Shown here piece after piece: positions 50,301 through 63,700 of a DNA stretch of 64,000 bases. The position numbers and the translations under genes are program-made. Each line of letters opens with the position of its first letter. Positions within the stretch are counted from its first letter, which is position 1. Below the pieces are notes generated by a model that ran no database searches, was not told where the DNA came from, and saw only the letters and a list, made by a program, of their open reading frames with translations. The stretch is from Orthonyx spaldingii (taxonomy: Eukaryota > Chordata > Aves > Passeriformes > Orthonychidae), in the NCBI GenBank assembly GCA_013397795.1, contig VZTJ01004191.1:434001-498000 (forward strand), in the 5' to 3' direction.

Positions 50301-51887
50301 TCCTTCCTCAGAATTAGTACAGTTATTAATTTACTTTTCAATTATTAAATTCACTATTCAATTTGTTATTAAAGTCTGTCTGTTGCGTGCCAGCTCTGCA
50401 GTGCTTTTCAGGGGTCCTCCTCCCTCTGCTGATCCCAAAGGCTACTGGAGAGGCCTGGTGGCTAAAACACAAGGGTGTTGAATCTGGCTGATGTGAACCC
50501 TGTCTCCACTTCCCAACACTGGATTTCAAGTGAATCTTTGGTCAGCTGGTCAGCTGGCTTTAAAAGGGATTTTCTAAGTGCTGAAAAAGCTTCTGAAAAA
50601 GTTTTAAATATGATTTATAAATAAAACTTCATGAAAGACACAGCATCATGCCTTGGATCCTAAAAGGGATTATCCCCATACCAACTGTTTGGAGCTGATA
50701 TCTCAGGGCTGTAACACTTAATTTCTGACATCCACTTTTACAATACAGGCTCATATTAAAATCAGTCCGTGGCATGAGACTCCACTTAGGTGAAGAATCA
50801 AAACACACACCCCTAACTGTGAGAAACCCTGCTCACAAAGAGCTACTTTCCCCCAGGATTAGTGAGCAGTGGAATGCAAACATGGGTTTCTAAAGAAAAC
50901 AAAACACAAACCCTTTAGATACTTTCTCCTCTGAGCTCTGAAAGAGAAGAAAGGGTGGAAGACGAGGGTTTTTAGCTTCAGGAAATTGGGGAATCTAAAG
51001 GTTTAAAGAAACCAACTGCCTTCATTTCACACAAAGCACAGTAAGACTCAGCAGAACCCTTGAGTACATGCTTCTTGTTCAGGTCCATTTATTAAATTAG
51101 TGAGAGTCAAACACACAGTCGTGTCAAATGTAGACTGATATGTGTTAAATAGATTGAAAAAAAAGCTTAAAAGACTTAATCCTCTACTGAATCTGGACAA
51201 GTTTGGGTGATTTTATTATTTCTGCAGCAAAGATAACGTGAAAATTTTTTAGGAATATGAGAAATCTCTTATTATAGATAGATAGCTTTTACATCACCTG
51301 TATTAATATTTGGAAAACACACATGCAAAACTATTTCTTTTTGATTTGTTTGTGTTTCCAGATTGTATTACAGATAAGCAATTCAACCATCCTGTCTAAA
51401 GAATAGGTAAACAATGAGGAGTGTCTGGGTTTGTGAGGCAGAAGATGCACCAAGTCAGCATGATGAGGAAAAATAGAGATTCTGGGTACTTGTTGGTGGG
51501 AGAATGCTACTGCAAGTCAGGGAGCAAGTGATAAAAAATAAGATCCTAATCCCGCATTTCTCTTCAAACAGGCTCCACACTTTCAATCTAGTAATTTCAA
51601 CAGTGGCAGATTAGACACATGCATAGGAAAACTAGATCATGCTTATTTATAAAGCTCATCATGGCTTTATGTGTTAAGGTTTTAATTTTTAAGCCATTAT
51701 TTAATTCCCTGCCATTGAGCAGAGGTACCATAGGTAATCATGAGCTGCAGTCCTGGTGCTGCTGAAATCAGTATGCATGTTACTTTTGACTTCTGCAAGT
51801 CAGGATTGCACTCTTTTTCTAAGGAGAGCCATCAGTTACCATATAATCATCTGAAATACACAGCTAAGAGCACTGTTATTTTCTTAC
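47317..51887 (-). other. MPPED1 intron
   Basis: 4.6 kb with canonical GT-AG ends on the minus strand. Contains a 17-T run (48897-48913). No exon or transposable element recognised. Confidence 0.85.
48897..48913 (+). repeat. Poly-T run
   Basis: Seventeen T in a row on the plus strand (A in the MPPED1 transcript). Homopolymer only. Confidence 0.9.
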
Positions 51888-52003
51888 CGAGAGGTGGTCC
51901 ATGTGTTATAAGAATATCTATTCCATCTGGAATAAGGTTCCATTTCTCTAATAGTGCTTGGCCTCGTGGAAGATTAAAGCCCCAGCCATAAAACCAAGGT
52001 TGC
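51888..52003 (-). CDS. MPPED1: MPPED1 internal exon with the catalytic THGPP motif
   Basis: 116 bases between CTCTTGGCAG and GTAAGA. One joining base completes a Trp codon, then 38 codons and one trailing base follow. It encodes QPWFYGWGFNLPRGQALLEK and WNLIPDGIDILITHGPPLG. ILITHGPPLG carries the single-His metal ligand motif of calcineurin-like phosphoesterases. The sequence is nearly that of mammalian MPPED1 (QPWFYGW rather than TPWFNGW of MPPED2). The exons with the earlier motifs (SDTHSRTD, GDF, GNHE) are not in the window and must lie beyond 64000. The in-frame ATG upstream of the acceptor is intronic and not a start. Confidence 0.96.
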
Positions 52004-53269
52004 CTGCCAAGAGAGGAGGAGAATGTCTTCAGTGCTACTTCCATGTACTGGTTATCTAATTAAAACACTGAGGTTGACTCTTTACTACCATGGAATTTGA
52101 AGAAACAAATAGCATTCATTTTCTTCTTTGTGTGCCCAGTAATCCCCTCTTTCCATAGAAGCGGCGTTGTTTAACTCGTACGGCAAACCCGTGCAGTGCT
52201 GACCGCTTCCAGCAGCCAGCATACACTACAATATTCACAGCACTGCTCCAACTACTTACAAGCCCTGGGTACCACGATCTCCATGTGTGGATTATCACGC
52301 TGACTCTCACAACATTTAGAAGAACAGCTGTCTCAGACACCTACACGTGATTTATGTTTCACGTTGGCTCCCAGCACATTTGGCCCTTAGCCTATGACCA
52401 GCTGGGCAAGGACAGACCCTGGCACCATGACAGATCCTGCTCCAAAGTCAGAGACATCATCTCTGCTGCTTTGTTTTCCTAATTGGATACATCCCATCAG
52501 AACAAGAATGCTGCTGCTTCTCTTACACACAAATGACTTCTGTCCTCTGGTGTGTTGACTTGCTTTTAAGTAAGACTTTCCGTATTCAGGATTTCTTATC
52601 AGACAGGCATTTACATTTTTTAAAATGTATTTACGGAGCAGCTCATCATGGAGCAGTGGGACTGTAACACTGGCAGTCAGAACACAATTTATCTGTATCT
52701 TGCCATCCCATTGATTAAAAAACTATATTTCACAGCAATTATATCACAATGTTAAATTATGTCTTGCTGACTAGGCTCCAATTCTAGGTCATAAAATTGA
52801 GGGGTTAGTTTTAGGTTAGAAGTTTTAATAATTTTTTGACTGACATCTTCTGGTCATACCCATATTTGAAGAACAATGGACAGACAGATTTTCTTCCACA
52901 GACAAAAAGAGGTTCAGCTATTGATGACTGAAAGGCTTTCTTTCTCATCTCCTACCTCTTCATCGCATGTCCTGGATAACCAGGGTCTTGTGAAACAGGT
53001 GTCCCAGGAAAAAAAAAAAAGGTGAAACCTTGTACATCTGCTACTGGGACCAGAAATACATCCCAGCCTCCAGAAGCTGTGATGAGGGAAGTGAAGAAGG
53101 TGTGTGAAGAGATGCTAACAGCACTAGCAGTGAAGCACAAATCTTGTTCTGAGTCACATTGCTCAGACCAAGGCAGCTGGCTAAGAAAAAGACACATCCT
53201 TCTATCAGGCCACAAAGTTTCACTTTTCTGGTTACCTGTTCAATAGTCTAAGGAGCCTTTCCTTACCTT

Positions 53270-53616
53270 CTTGCTGCTAGAGTCTAGATGGAGGCTCAGG
53301 GGAGCCCTCATCTCTCCAAAACTTCCTGAAAGGTTTTAGCAAGGTGGGAATCAGGTCTCTTCTCCCAGGTAACAATCAATAGGACAAGAGGAAACGGCCT
53401 GAAGTTACACCAGGGGAGGTTTAGACTGGATATTGGGAAAAATTCTTCACTGATAGGTCAAGTCCTGGCACAGGCTGGCCAGGCCAGTGGCTAAGTCACC
53501 ATGCCTAGAAGCATTTCAAAGATGTGTAGACGGGGCACTTGGGGACATGGTTTAGCAGTGGTAGGTTTATGGCTGGACTCCATGATCTCAAAGGTATTTT
53601 CCTAAACAATTATTGG
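53270..53616 (+). mobile_element. CR1 LINE 3' fragment, copy 2
   Basis: About 350 bases matching the 3' end of the CR1 ORF and UTR: GGAGGCTCAGGGGAGCCCTC, then ACACCAGGGGAGGTTTAGACTGGATATTGGGAA, and near the end TGGCTGGACTCCATGATCTCAAAGGT. Many small indels and loss of the ATTCTATGATT tail make it look old. It is antisense to MPPED1 within an intron. Confidence 0.85.
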
Positions 53617-56600
53617 GTTCTCCTAACTGGCTTATTGTGCGGCAGGGCACCAGCAACGTTAGCATGTGACATGGCCACACAGCAATCACACAAGTTCTGT
53701 GGAGCTGGATCAGCCCCTCCTTGCATTCAACTGACCGCTGAGAGAAGGAAAGTATTTTTACCACACAGGAATGCCTTGAAAATAAAAACCCTGAAGTTTG
53801 CAAGGTGTTTGGATATTATAGAAGTGGGAGGCTTCGTAAAAATATACAGTGGTTGACTTTTCCTAAACTCTTCATCCATTTCTGCCTTGGGATTGCACTC
53901 TACACATCACATGCCAAGTATATTTCTTCACCAAGATGAAAATACTCAACTGTTTGGCAAATCATCTGTAGGCCCAAAGCACATTTTCCAGCAGCAAGAT
54001 CTCACTGACAGAAAATATTTGCAAGGGCAAGTAGGTGGCAAAAGAAGTGTCAGCACAGTAAATCATGTTTTTTAATCACTGACAGTTTCAGTGGATGCAC
54101 ATCCCTGCTCCCACTCCTTGCTTGGCCTGGTGCTGCTGGGCAGGGACAGGATTGTCCCTGGGTCCCCAGTGGGAAGTGAGGGGAGGCACTGTCCCATAGG
54201 TGTGCCAGACAAAGAAAAGAAACCCAGGGGAAAGACCAGTGTTTGCCCAAGAAGAACAGGTCAAAAACTTACAGAATAATTATTTTAAGACTACAATGAA
54301 GCATTTTTAAAGAGAAATAATCATGACTACCACAGGTCTCCCCAGAAGTCAGCTTTATCCCACTGAAATCCAGATGACCACAAACTGCAGCTGTGAGAGC
54401 CTCTGCCTGCCTCTGTCAGGGCTGGACTACACACTTTCTAAAAAAGCCCATTTTCCCTTATGAATAGGCATGATCTGCTTATTAAGACAAGAAGCACTTT
54501 ACCCCGTCCCTCCCTCCTCCCTCCCTCGCTCCCTTTGTGGTGACTGCAGCGGGGCTGGTAAGTTATGCATGCTGGAGCTGTTCTTTTGTGAAGGGGAGAT
54601 GTTACAACTTGTGTGATTTGCCATTATGCTGTCTTTTGTGACAATCCCGAGATGGAAGGAAATGTCTGGAATATTTCTGGCAAAAAAAAATATCCCAAGT
54701 CCAAGAAAGGATTCAGCGGAGGATGTTGGCATGCTTTACATTGGAGAGAAGAAAGACAAATCACACACTTCAATGCCCCCACCCCCAAAGCAAAAACCAT
54801 CTTTATAAGCACATAGGGATTTTATAAATCCCCAAGTCCCTTCTTCTGAAAATTTATTACAAAACAGCCATCAAAGTTTCTGAGTAGGGAAAAAGCCCTC
54901 TTCTCTAATACCCACTAACGAGCTCATGACCTGGAAATCATGCAAAGACAACTTTGTCTGAAATTTGCATTTCTGATGGAACCTGAAAACAAAGTTAAAT
55001 TCTTTAAAACAAGCACTGAATTTCTGTGTTCCCAGTCAGTGCTCACTCAGGAAAAGTGCAAATTTTTTTATAATGTATTTTTCAATAGTATTTTACATTT
55101 GACAAAGAAAATATTGTCACGTAGGTTCTACAAGAGAAAAATCCACTATTCTCAAAAAAACCCCAAAAACTTCTTTGACAATTAAAGACATACATCATTA
55201 ATGTATTTCACCTTTGAAGTGATGCACTCATCTGTGGAAATGTACTTTGATTTAGGTCTTACCTTTTTCAAGTGAACAGCTTTTGTGTCTCCAACACTCT
55301 ACTGAAATTCAACCATTTTATTATTTTGATAAGAATAATGATTGTCTACATATAAGACTCAAGGGGGAAAATATATGGGAGGTGAATTTGTTTACAGCAC
55401 AATTAACCTTATGTTTAAAACATATGAACAAGTTTTGCAGGTCAAATAATCTGCCACACAAAAAGGGCTGAATTATAAGAGTTTCTGCTAGCAATCGGAT
55501 GTTGCTTTATGTACTGAATTTCTATCTTTCTCTTCTAAAGTAACCATTGGAATAATTTTCTTACAGAATGATAGTTGCTATGACAACCATAGCAAATTTT
55601 CCTTTTCTGAAACAGATGTCTCATTTAGTTGAAAATTAGAATGTGAAAAACCCATGGGAAAAATTAATTCAAACTTTAACAGAACACTGACTACAATGTA
55701 ATCTCTTATAAGTTAACCCCTTAACATCTTTCTGCACTCCTGTGGTAACCTTCTCATAAATTCTAATTAAACCAGTTTAACTTCCTAGGAATGACCTTCT
55801 TAGCTATCATTAGCACTTTAGTTGTCTTTGAAAGGATCATTTCTGTTACAATAGTAACAGAAAAAAGTCATACTAAAAAAATAATGGTCAAACATATTAC
55901 CGCCCTAATTATTTATTAGAGGGTTTTTTTTCTTTTATTCAGCTACTACTGGAAAGAGCTAACATGTAGCCCAAGAATTCTTTTGTCATTTAAATGGGGC
56001 TTTACTTAGTTTTACATGTGATCTACTGTAAAAGGTGGTGATGCACCATGCATATTTGACCTGCCATTCATGTGAAAACTTAAGGTTTTCCATTTTCAAA
56101 CCACTGGTACCCATCTCAGTCTGACAGGCAGCCATACGAAAAAGGGATACTTGACTGGGGAGAACTATCAGTGCACATGGATTTTTCTATTACAAGCGAT
56201 GAGAGACTGAAATTTGATTCTCCATTACCTTGATTCAATTTAAACATTTTGAGTTAAAGAATGGCTCCCTTCTTTTTCAGCTCAAGGGGACTCTCTGCAG
56301 TACCTGGGCATTGCTGCAAACAAACAGGGCAAGAAAAAAAGGCACAACCAGGGGGCACTCACAGAAACACCCCCCACGGCACTGCCTGCAGCTAACACAA
56401 GAGCTGCAAGATTTACTGCAGCAGCTGCCTCTAGGCTGCCCAGCTGAGTAGCACAAATCTTGCCACCAGTAGGCACCAATTACTCTGTTTGACTTCAAGG
56501 GGAAAGTCCTGTACCCACAGGGAGCTATGGGTGGTTTGACTGAACAGCAGGAGTGCATCAAAGGGACTGGTGGGCAGCATCCTGCAAACACCATGGTAGC

Positions 56601-57348
56601 AAAAAGTGCACAACTGAAACACATTGTACCTCCTAATTTCTGTTGTTTCCTACACAAATCTTTTTTATTTCAGCTGAAAGGTACATTCTCTCACTACAAT
56701 TCCTTTGCTTACCAAATAAATTTCAAAGGTTCACAAACACATGTAACTTGCTCCAGTCTTTTCTCCACAACTGTTGTCATTTTTCTCCCATAGGAAAATA
56801 AACAGATATTGCTTGGTGACTGTCAAGAAGTTCAGTGGGAAAAGAATGGACCAAATCACTTTCTCAATCCTGCTCCTCTTCCTGAAAAAAAGCAAATATT
56901 CCATATTTAGAAGACGGGACTACCCATGCTGAAAGCCATTCTGCCAGGAGTGACTGGTCAAAGGCCATGGAGCACAAAAAGCAGATTCAACAAACACGGG
57001 CAAAACTCCAACGCATCCTGACTCCCAGCCCAAGAAAACTCCCTGTTGGACATTTAAGTTTAATCTTTCCTGGTCTTGATACAATCTAATTATCATACCT
57101 AGCTACAGTCCTGTGAACGTGGGTGTACAGTACTGTACACACTGCATACCTTCACTGTCTGCCTGGTGTTCTTATTCTTCAGGTGCTCATATTTTTACAT
57201 TCCCCACCACTGCATAAGCTGAATTTAGCCAATCGCTGCATTTGCCTTTCTAGCCTTTCCTCAGTAAGTAATTCACTATTTTACTGAATATTTTTATTAT
57301 ATTTTACTCTGCTTTCTCGCCAAGTAAGGATTGACAAAAGTTCATCTT

Positions 57349-57380
57349 TGGTTTTTTGGGTTTTTTTGGGTTTTTTTTTT
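57349..57380 (+). repeat. T-rich simple repeat with GGG interruptions
   Basis: T runs of 6-11 separated by GGG. This is the complement of the A/C tract type seen at 29607-29650. Low-complexity sequence. Confidence 0.8.
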
Positions 57381-59639
57381 GTATTGGCCATTTCAGCTGA
57401 AGTAGTTGTGAAATAACACAGATCTTTCTGTCTTTTCTTCCCTGCATGCACAAGGGTCATCCAAAGCAGGAAGGGAAAGGACAAAAGCAGCTATCAGGCC
57501 ATTGGTGCTAAGAATGACTGGCAGGGCACTGTTTGTTTATAGGCTTTGAAATTTCATTCAACATCTTGGCATCTGAGCCAAACGTAACTGAGATCTAAGG
57601 AAAAACAGGTTTCAGAAGTCTTGAGAAGCATGAGAAGATTTATATTACAACTAACTTCGATGTGAGAGAGGCAAAGGTGGTGTGATTTTAGAGAACAGCA
57701 GTGTACAAAAAGACTGAAACTATGCAAAAAAGCAATTTAAATTCTCTCATTCTTAATATTGAAATCAGGTCTTTTTTAATGAAAGGTAAGGCCTTATATT
57801 CATAACCATAATAAATGGATATGATGCAACTCAGCTCCTCTACTGGCCATAACATAACTCTGCTTCCACAGGGAAGTTTGCCTTACTCGCTTTGCATCCA
57901 AGGTTGTCATGCTTGAAACTCTGAATAAATTAAATTATTGTTTTCACAAAAGGAAAGAAGGATAAAAATCTGAGTATGGCCCTTTGTCAGTAATTATTTC
58001 TCTTGCAATTCGAGTTACACATGAAATCATTCATCTTTTGTTTAGTAAAGGATTTCATACAGCTCTGACTGCAAAGAAGAAAGAATGAGCTATGACTAAT
58101 AGGAACTGATCATTTCTAAACATTAATCTGTTATAAAACAATGAAAAATAAAATGAAACCTACTTTATCTTCATAACAAGAAAACAAGAAGGTAACAGGT
58201 AAGGAGGAAAATTAATGAAAGACTGAATTTAAAATATGCCAGTACCAAATGCAAATAGTTTATCTCATTTTGCTGGGAGGCAAATGATAATACTCCATCT
58301 GATATTTTTTAAAAATAATAAACAAAGGTAGAAGCTAATTTGGAATAATCAGTCAAAAGACTCAATGCTGAGGGTGCAGATGTAGAACTGTACAGACTTT
58401 CAGTACCATCTTAGGGACTTAAGGCAGAGATAAAATCTTGAGTTCCTGATGTCTCAGAGCCTGTTCTCTCAGTGTCTCTGATTCTCAGCACGTAAAAATA
58501 TAGATACAACCAGGTTATCCAGCCCATACTTCAGATACTGATAGCCAGCAGTCACAGAAAGAAAGGTTAGGAGAGGAATTAACAGCCCCTCTGCTCACAG
58601 TACAGTCACTACCACATTTTAAATGTAAAACTTGTCATGAATGGGCCAATCTGGAAGGAAAAAAAAAAAAAAGTGAGGCCCATCTATGCATGGCATCTAC
58701 GGTTATTCACTGTCAGATGCACAGACAGCTAAAGGGAAAGAATGTTATTCCACACGTCCAACTAGCTGGTGTTTACTGTAGTCCCCTAAGACTCTGCAGG
58801 CGTTTGCCACCTGAGGAGATGGAATATCCTTTTTTGGGGCTCTGTCAGATGGAACCTGACTAAAATATGTAGGATACATAATAGGTGCACTGAGAAACAA
58901 CAAAAAAGGCCCTCAGAGTAGCCACTGAGTTACTGAGCTCCCCAGTTACACTCAGGCCCAAGAGTTACTCCATTTAGTAATTCACCAGGTTTACATTCTT
59001 GTCTCAAAGTATCAGGAGTAATTAGGCCATATGGACTAACTGTCCGCCAGTTCTTTCCTGGTTTTCCACCCTTTTCATTTTTTTTTACATTTACTTAGAA
59101 AATTCAAATCCATTTTTATTTAAATAAGCACGAAAACACCTCCAAAACTAATAAATTAATGCAACATGTGTGCATATATGCATGAAGTGCATTATTCTTA
59201 ATGCTTTCAATTTTCATGTGTTCAACAACAGATGAACTTACTTCTTGTTTAAAAAAGCACATACTGATACTTCATGTGTCTACCTGAAGTGAACAAAGTC
59301 CAAGCAATCCTAAATTGCACATTTATGTTTTCCCACAGTCCTAAATTCACTCCACAGTGCAGTGGTGGAAACAAACTGCTGCAATATAGCTTTCTATACC
59401 AAAAAGGTACATGTTTAACAGCTATCCTTCAGCTATCTAGGAATCAGAGATAGCTTCAAAAATGTACTTTTCTGGTGTAAATTACACAATTAGAAATATT
59501 TGCCACACACAGGTGCATCCGTATGTTGTAACATTGAGAGAGCTTTGAACTCTGGGAAAAAAAAAAAAAGAATTTATGACCTTTGGAAAAAGGGCAAGAA
59601 ACTCAGGAGGACAGGCAGGTCCTACTTGTCCCACCCGAG

Positions 59640-60796
59640 CTCCTTCTGAGACATGGTGACCCCCTCAGTGGATGAAGGAAAGGCTGTGGATGTGTTTCCC
59701 TGGACTTTAGAAAGCCTTTGTCACTGTCTCCCACACATTCTCCTGCAGACACGGGCTGCTCATGGCCTGGATGGGCCCCTGCTTCCCTGGGTATAAAACT
59801 GGCTGGATGGGCCCAGGGACAGGGGAATGGAGCCACATCCAGGTGGGGCCGGGCACCAGTGGAGTCCCCAGGGCTCATTACTAGGGCCAGTCCTGTTTAA
59901 TATCTTTACTGATGGTCTGGACCAGGGGACCGAGTGCACACCCAGTCAGTTCATGGACAACACCCATGGGTGGTATGTGGCTCTGCTGGAGGGCAGGAAG
60001 GCTCTGCAGAGGGACCTGGACAGGCTGGATCCATGGGCCCAGGCCAATGGTCTGAGGGTCAGCAAGGCCGAGTGCCAGGTCCTGTCCTGGGTCACAGCAA
60101 GCCCTGCAGCTCCAGGCTGGGGCAGAGGGGCTGAAAGCTGGGAAAGGCCCTGGGGGTGCTGGGGACAGCGGCTGGACATGAGCCCAGCTGTGCCCAGGGG
60201 GGCAAGAGGCCAATGGCCCCTGGGCTGTGCCAGCCATGGGGTGGCAGCAGGGCCAGGGCAGTGACTGTCCCCTGGGCTGGGCACTGCTGAGGCCACACCT
60301 CACATCCTGGGGCAGTGCTGGGCCCCTCACAGCGAGATGGACACTGAGGGGCTGGAGCGTGTCCAGAGAAGGGAACGGAGCTGGGGAAGGGGCTGGAGCA
60401 CCAGGAGGGGCTGAGGGAGCTGGGAAAGGGGCTCAGCCTGGAGAAAAGGAGGCTCAGGGGGGACCTTCTGGCTCTGCACAACTCCCTGACAGGAGGGGGC
60501 AGCCGGGGGGGGTCGAGCTCTCCTCCCAGGGAACAAGGGACAGGATGAGGGAAAACAGCCCCAAGCTGTGCCAGGGGAGGGTCAGGTTGGACATCAGGAG
60601 GAATTTCATCATGGAAAGGGTGGTCAGGCACTGGAAGGGGCTGCTCAGGAAGGTGGTTGAGTCACCAGCCCTGGGGGTGTTCAAAAGATGCATGGGTGTG
60701 GTGGTTAGGGACAGGTGGTAGTTGGCCTTGGCAGTGCTGGGTTTATGTTTGGACTCGATCTTAGAGGTCTTCCCCAATCTAAACAATTCTATGATT
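59640..60796 (+). mobile_element. CR1 LINE, 5'-truncated copy 3
   Basis: Begins with a CR1 block (GTGGATGAAGGAAAGGCTGTGGATG near 59669), continues through the reverse-transcriptase C-terminal region (GPVLFNI...GLDQGTECT) and the ORF end (VRLDIRRNF, VVRHWKGLLRKVVESPALGVF), and finishes at AACAATTCTATGATTGG. The catalytic box is degraded (FMDN in place of FADD). It is noticeably GC-rich compared with the surrounding intron, as CR1 copies often are. Antisense to MPPED1. Dead copy. Confidence 0.93.
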
Positions 60797-63700
60797 GGTT
60801 CCAATTTACTTTCTTAGTGGTGAAGAAAAATCTTCATTTTAATTCATTTTAAAAAATGTTAGTTTATTAAATAAAATAATTTATGAACAGCAATTCCAAA
60901 GGAAGTGGTCTGATGTTAAGTAGTTTCACAAGTGGTAAATCACTCTTCCGCTTAAAACCTGATCAGGGAAAAGAGAAAGAACTCATCTGGGTTACATTTC
61001 GTTCCTGTGACAGTGGCTTTATTTACAGTTCTTCATGTATAGTCACCATCTCTTTCTTGATGTAGTAGCACTTTTATTGTGTCAAAACCTGGGGAAAATG
61101 CACACATACAAGCTACCATGGAGTAGGAAGGCTGATTCTCCCCAGGTGTAAATGGCTCAAAAGCTGGTGGAGCACTGCCAAGTTACTCCAGCTGAGAATC
61201 AGCTCCACATAGACCCGCTCCAAACCAGTTGGCTATTTGTGTTTCTCTTGGAATATTGCCAAAGGGCTCATCGCAGTGCCCAACTGTGTTTACATCTTTG
61301 AAACATCCTGAAATTGCTGCTGTCTGAGACTGTCTGAGACAGCCCAGAGTACAGATAGAGTTGGTAGTCCTTTTGTTCAAGGAAAAGAAATGGGGGAAAA
61401 AAGCAGCAAAACAACAACAAGAAAAAGCACTTCAAACTTTACAATCAGCTCTGTCTCATAAAATTAAACTTTCAAGCAAATGTGAAAATAAAGAGAAAAC
61501 TGCTGTGGGGGATAGCAATTTCACTCTTGTGGTTTATGAACTGCAGGAAAGTGAAGCCAATTCCCCATAGTGAGATTACAGGTCTCCTCTTCTACAGGTC
61601 TTAAATTAAAAACCAGCTGAATCCAAAGTGAGCTAGTTTACTGGATCAGAAGATTCAATTATTTCTGCTAAGTAACTGAATGTGAACTACTTCCTTTTAA
61701 TAATATACAACTAATAATTACTGCCCAAGAAAGGATTTTTTTCCTACCAAGCTAATTAAACTAAAGCAATATATTTTTCAACTGCTCTGAAATTTAACTA
61801 AAGCGAGGAACATCGAGAAACAAGTAAATGCAAATCTCCACTCACATGAAGAAATACAAAGCCGTGCAATGTGTTCAGACATGACAAGGAATAGGATTTG
61901 CCCAAAACTGTTATGTTGAAATCAACATCATTTCAGGTCTATATTCAGCATACATGCACATGTGTGTCCTGCACACTTGTACAGACATGGTGGAGGAGCT
62001 TTACTGCAAAGTGGATGCAAAACACTTTTGGCTTCATTAACTGCTTAAACTCCCCCTGCAAGAAGTCACAGTGAAATATGTTAAAGAACTGATCCACATC
62101 CCTAATACACAATGTGCAAGAGGTGTCTAAACTACTGATTTTCTTCTGCTGTGATAATCTGGGATTGAACTGTTCCAGATTCCTCAGCCCCAGGCAACAC
62201 TGGCAAGAAATTGTATTTGAGAGAAAATATTTTCTGGAATGTTCATTAACAAGAAAAGAAAAAAAAAAAGATATTCTAAACTGCTGTGACTTAGAAGTAT
62301 CTAATAACTAGAATTTATTGCATTGGTTTGACTGTGATGATATTTATGGACTACAATACATGTACTTCAGTCTACGTTTTCATTTGTTCACATACCTATT
62401 ACAGAGTTTAATTAGTTAATAGCAACTATACTCGTTCAACATGATGTAAAAAATCCACTTGGAGTTAACAAACCTTTATTTTCTTCCATACACTTTTGGC
62501 AGAAATGTTAACGATTCTTACTAATTCTTTTCAGTCACTTAATTTGTATGGAAGCATTCATTAAAAAGACCTCTCCTGAATTCAGTATGATTGCTCACAT
62601 AAGCAATAGAACCTGTACATTTAGTGCCTGCTGAATGACATTCACATCTCCTGTATTTTCAAGACATGCAGGAAAAAAAAGCTTTCCAAGACAAATTTAT
62701 CACATCTAATACACCAATTTAAGCTAAAAAAAAATTTTAGTTAAACAAAAGAAAAAATAAGGAGCAAAATGATCCAGTGATCTGTTCCTGATGCTAAGAC
62801 AGCCAGAATGTTAAATCTCAGTTTCTGCCACTGGAAAACTTTTCACACTCCAGAAGTTCAGTATCGTTCAGTTCTCCACACCACTTGCCCTGCAGCTTAG
62901 CTTAATAGATCAAAGTCATTTTGCAGGAATAACCATGCTTATGATCTTCCATATGCTGCAAACCAAACTACAGTGCATTGTCGTTTTAAGGAGTTTTAGA
63001 AGCAGCACTGCCAAAATGGAAAATGGCTTCTCCTAAGTATGAAAGAGGAAAATAAAAATATCACTCCAACATTCTGGTAAAATACAATTAAACTTGTATC
63101 TATGCGCCTCAGACTGATAATATATTCTAACAGGAGGATTAACTTTTTTCTTTCTTCTGACCATGTTGCTATTTCTTACACATCTGTCACATCTTACCTA
63201 CCTTATACCTAATGCCTGAAATTAAATATCCTCAGCATTCTCACCACAGTAATACAGACACATCAGGTAGACTTAGATGCCAAACTTCTCTTGAAAATTT
63301 CTGAAACCTGAGATGTCTCATTTCTAAATAATGAGTAGAGTCTATTATTCCCTCTCACTACTTTCATTTTCTTCAAGAACCATCTCAGTCTATCTAAATT
63401 ACACACTTCTATTGCCTGCCTGAAAGCCACTAATTAAAACAGCTCCAAAGAGTTCCCAGCTTGAACGATCAGGGAACATCTACCATGTTTAAAAGATATT
63501 TCTGAGCAACCAAAACCCAGCACTCTATGATAAATCCACATCCAGAATTTCTGCATCCATCTAAACAAAACTGTAGCACAGACATGAAAACAAGCCACCC
63601 GCTCAAAAATCTACTAAATCTGAAGTTTGCAAGAATTTTTGAGGGAATTTTGCTTCAGGAAACAGTACAGAAGCAAGTGCACACCAGTTATTTGCATTTT

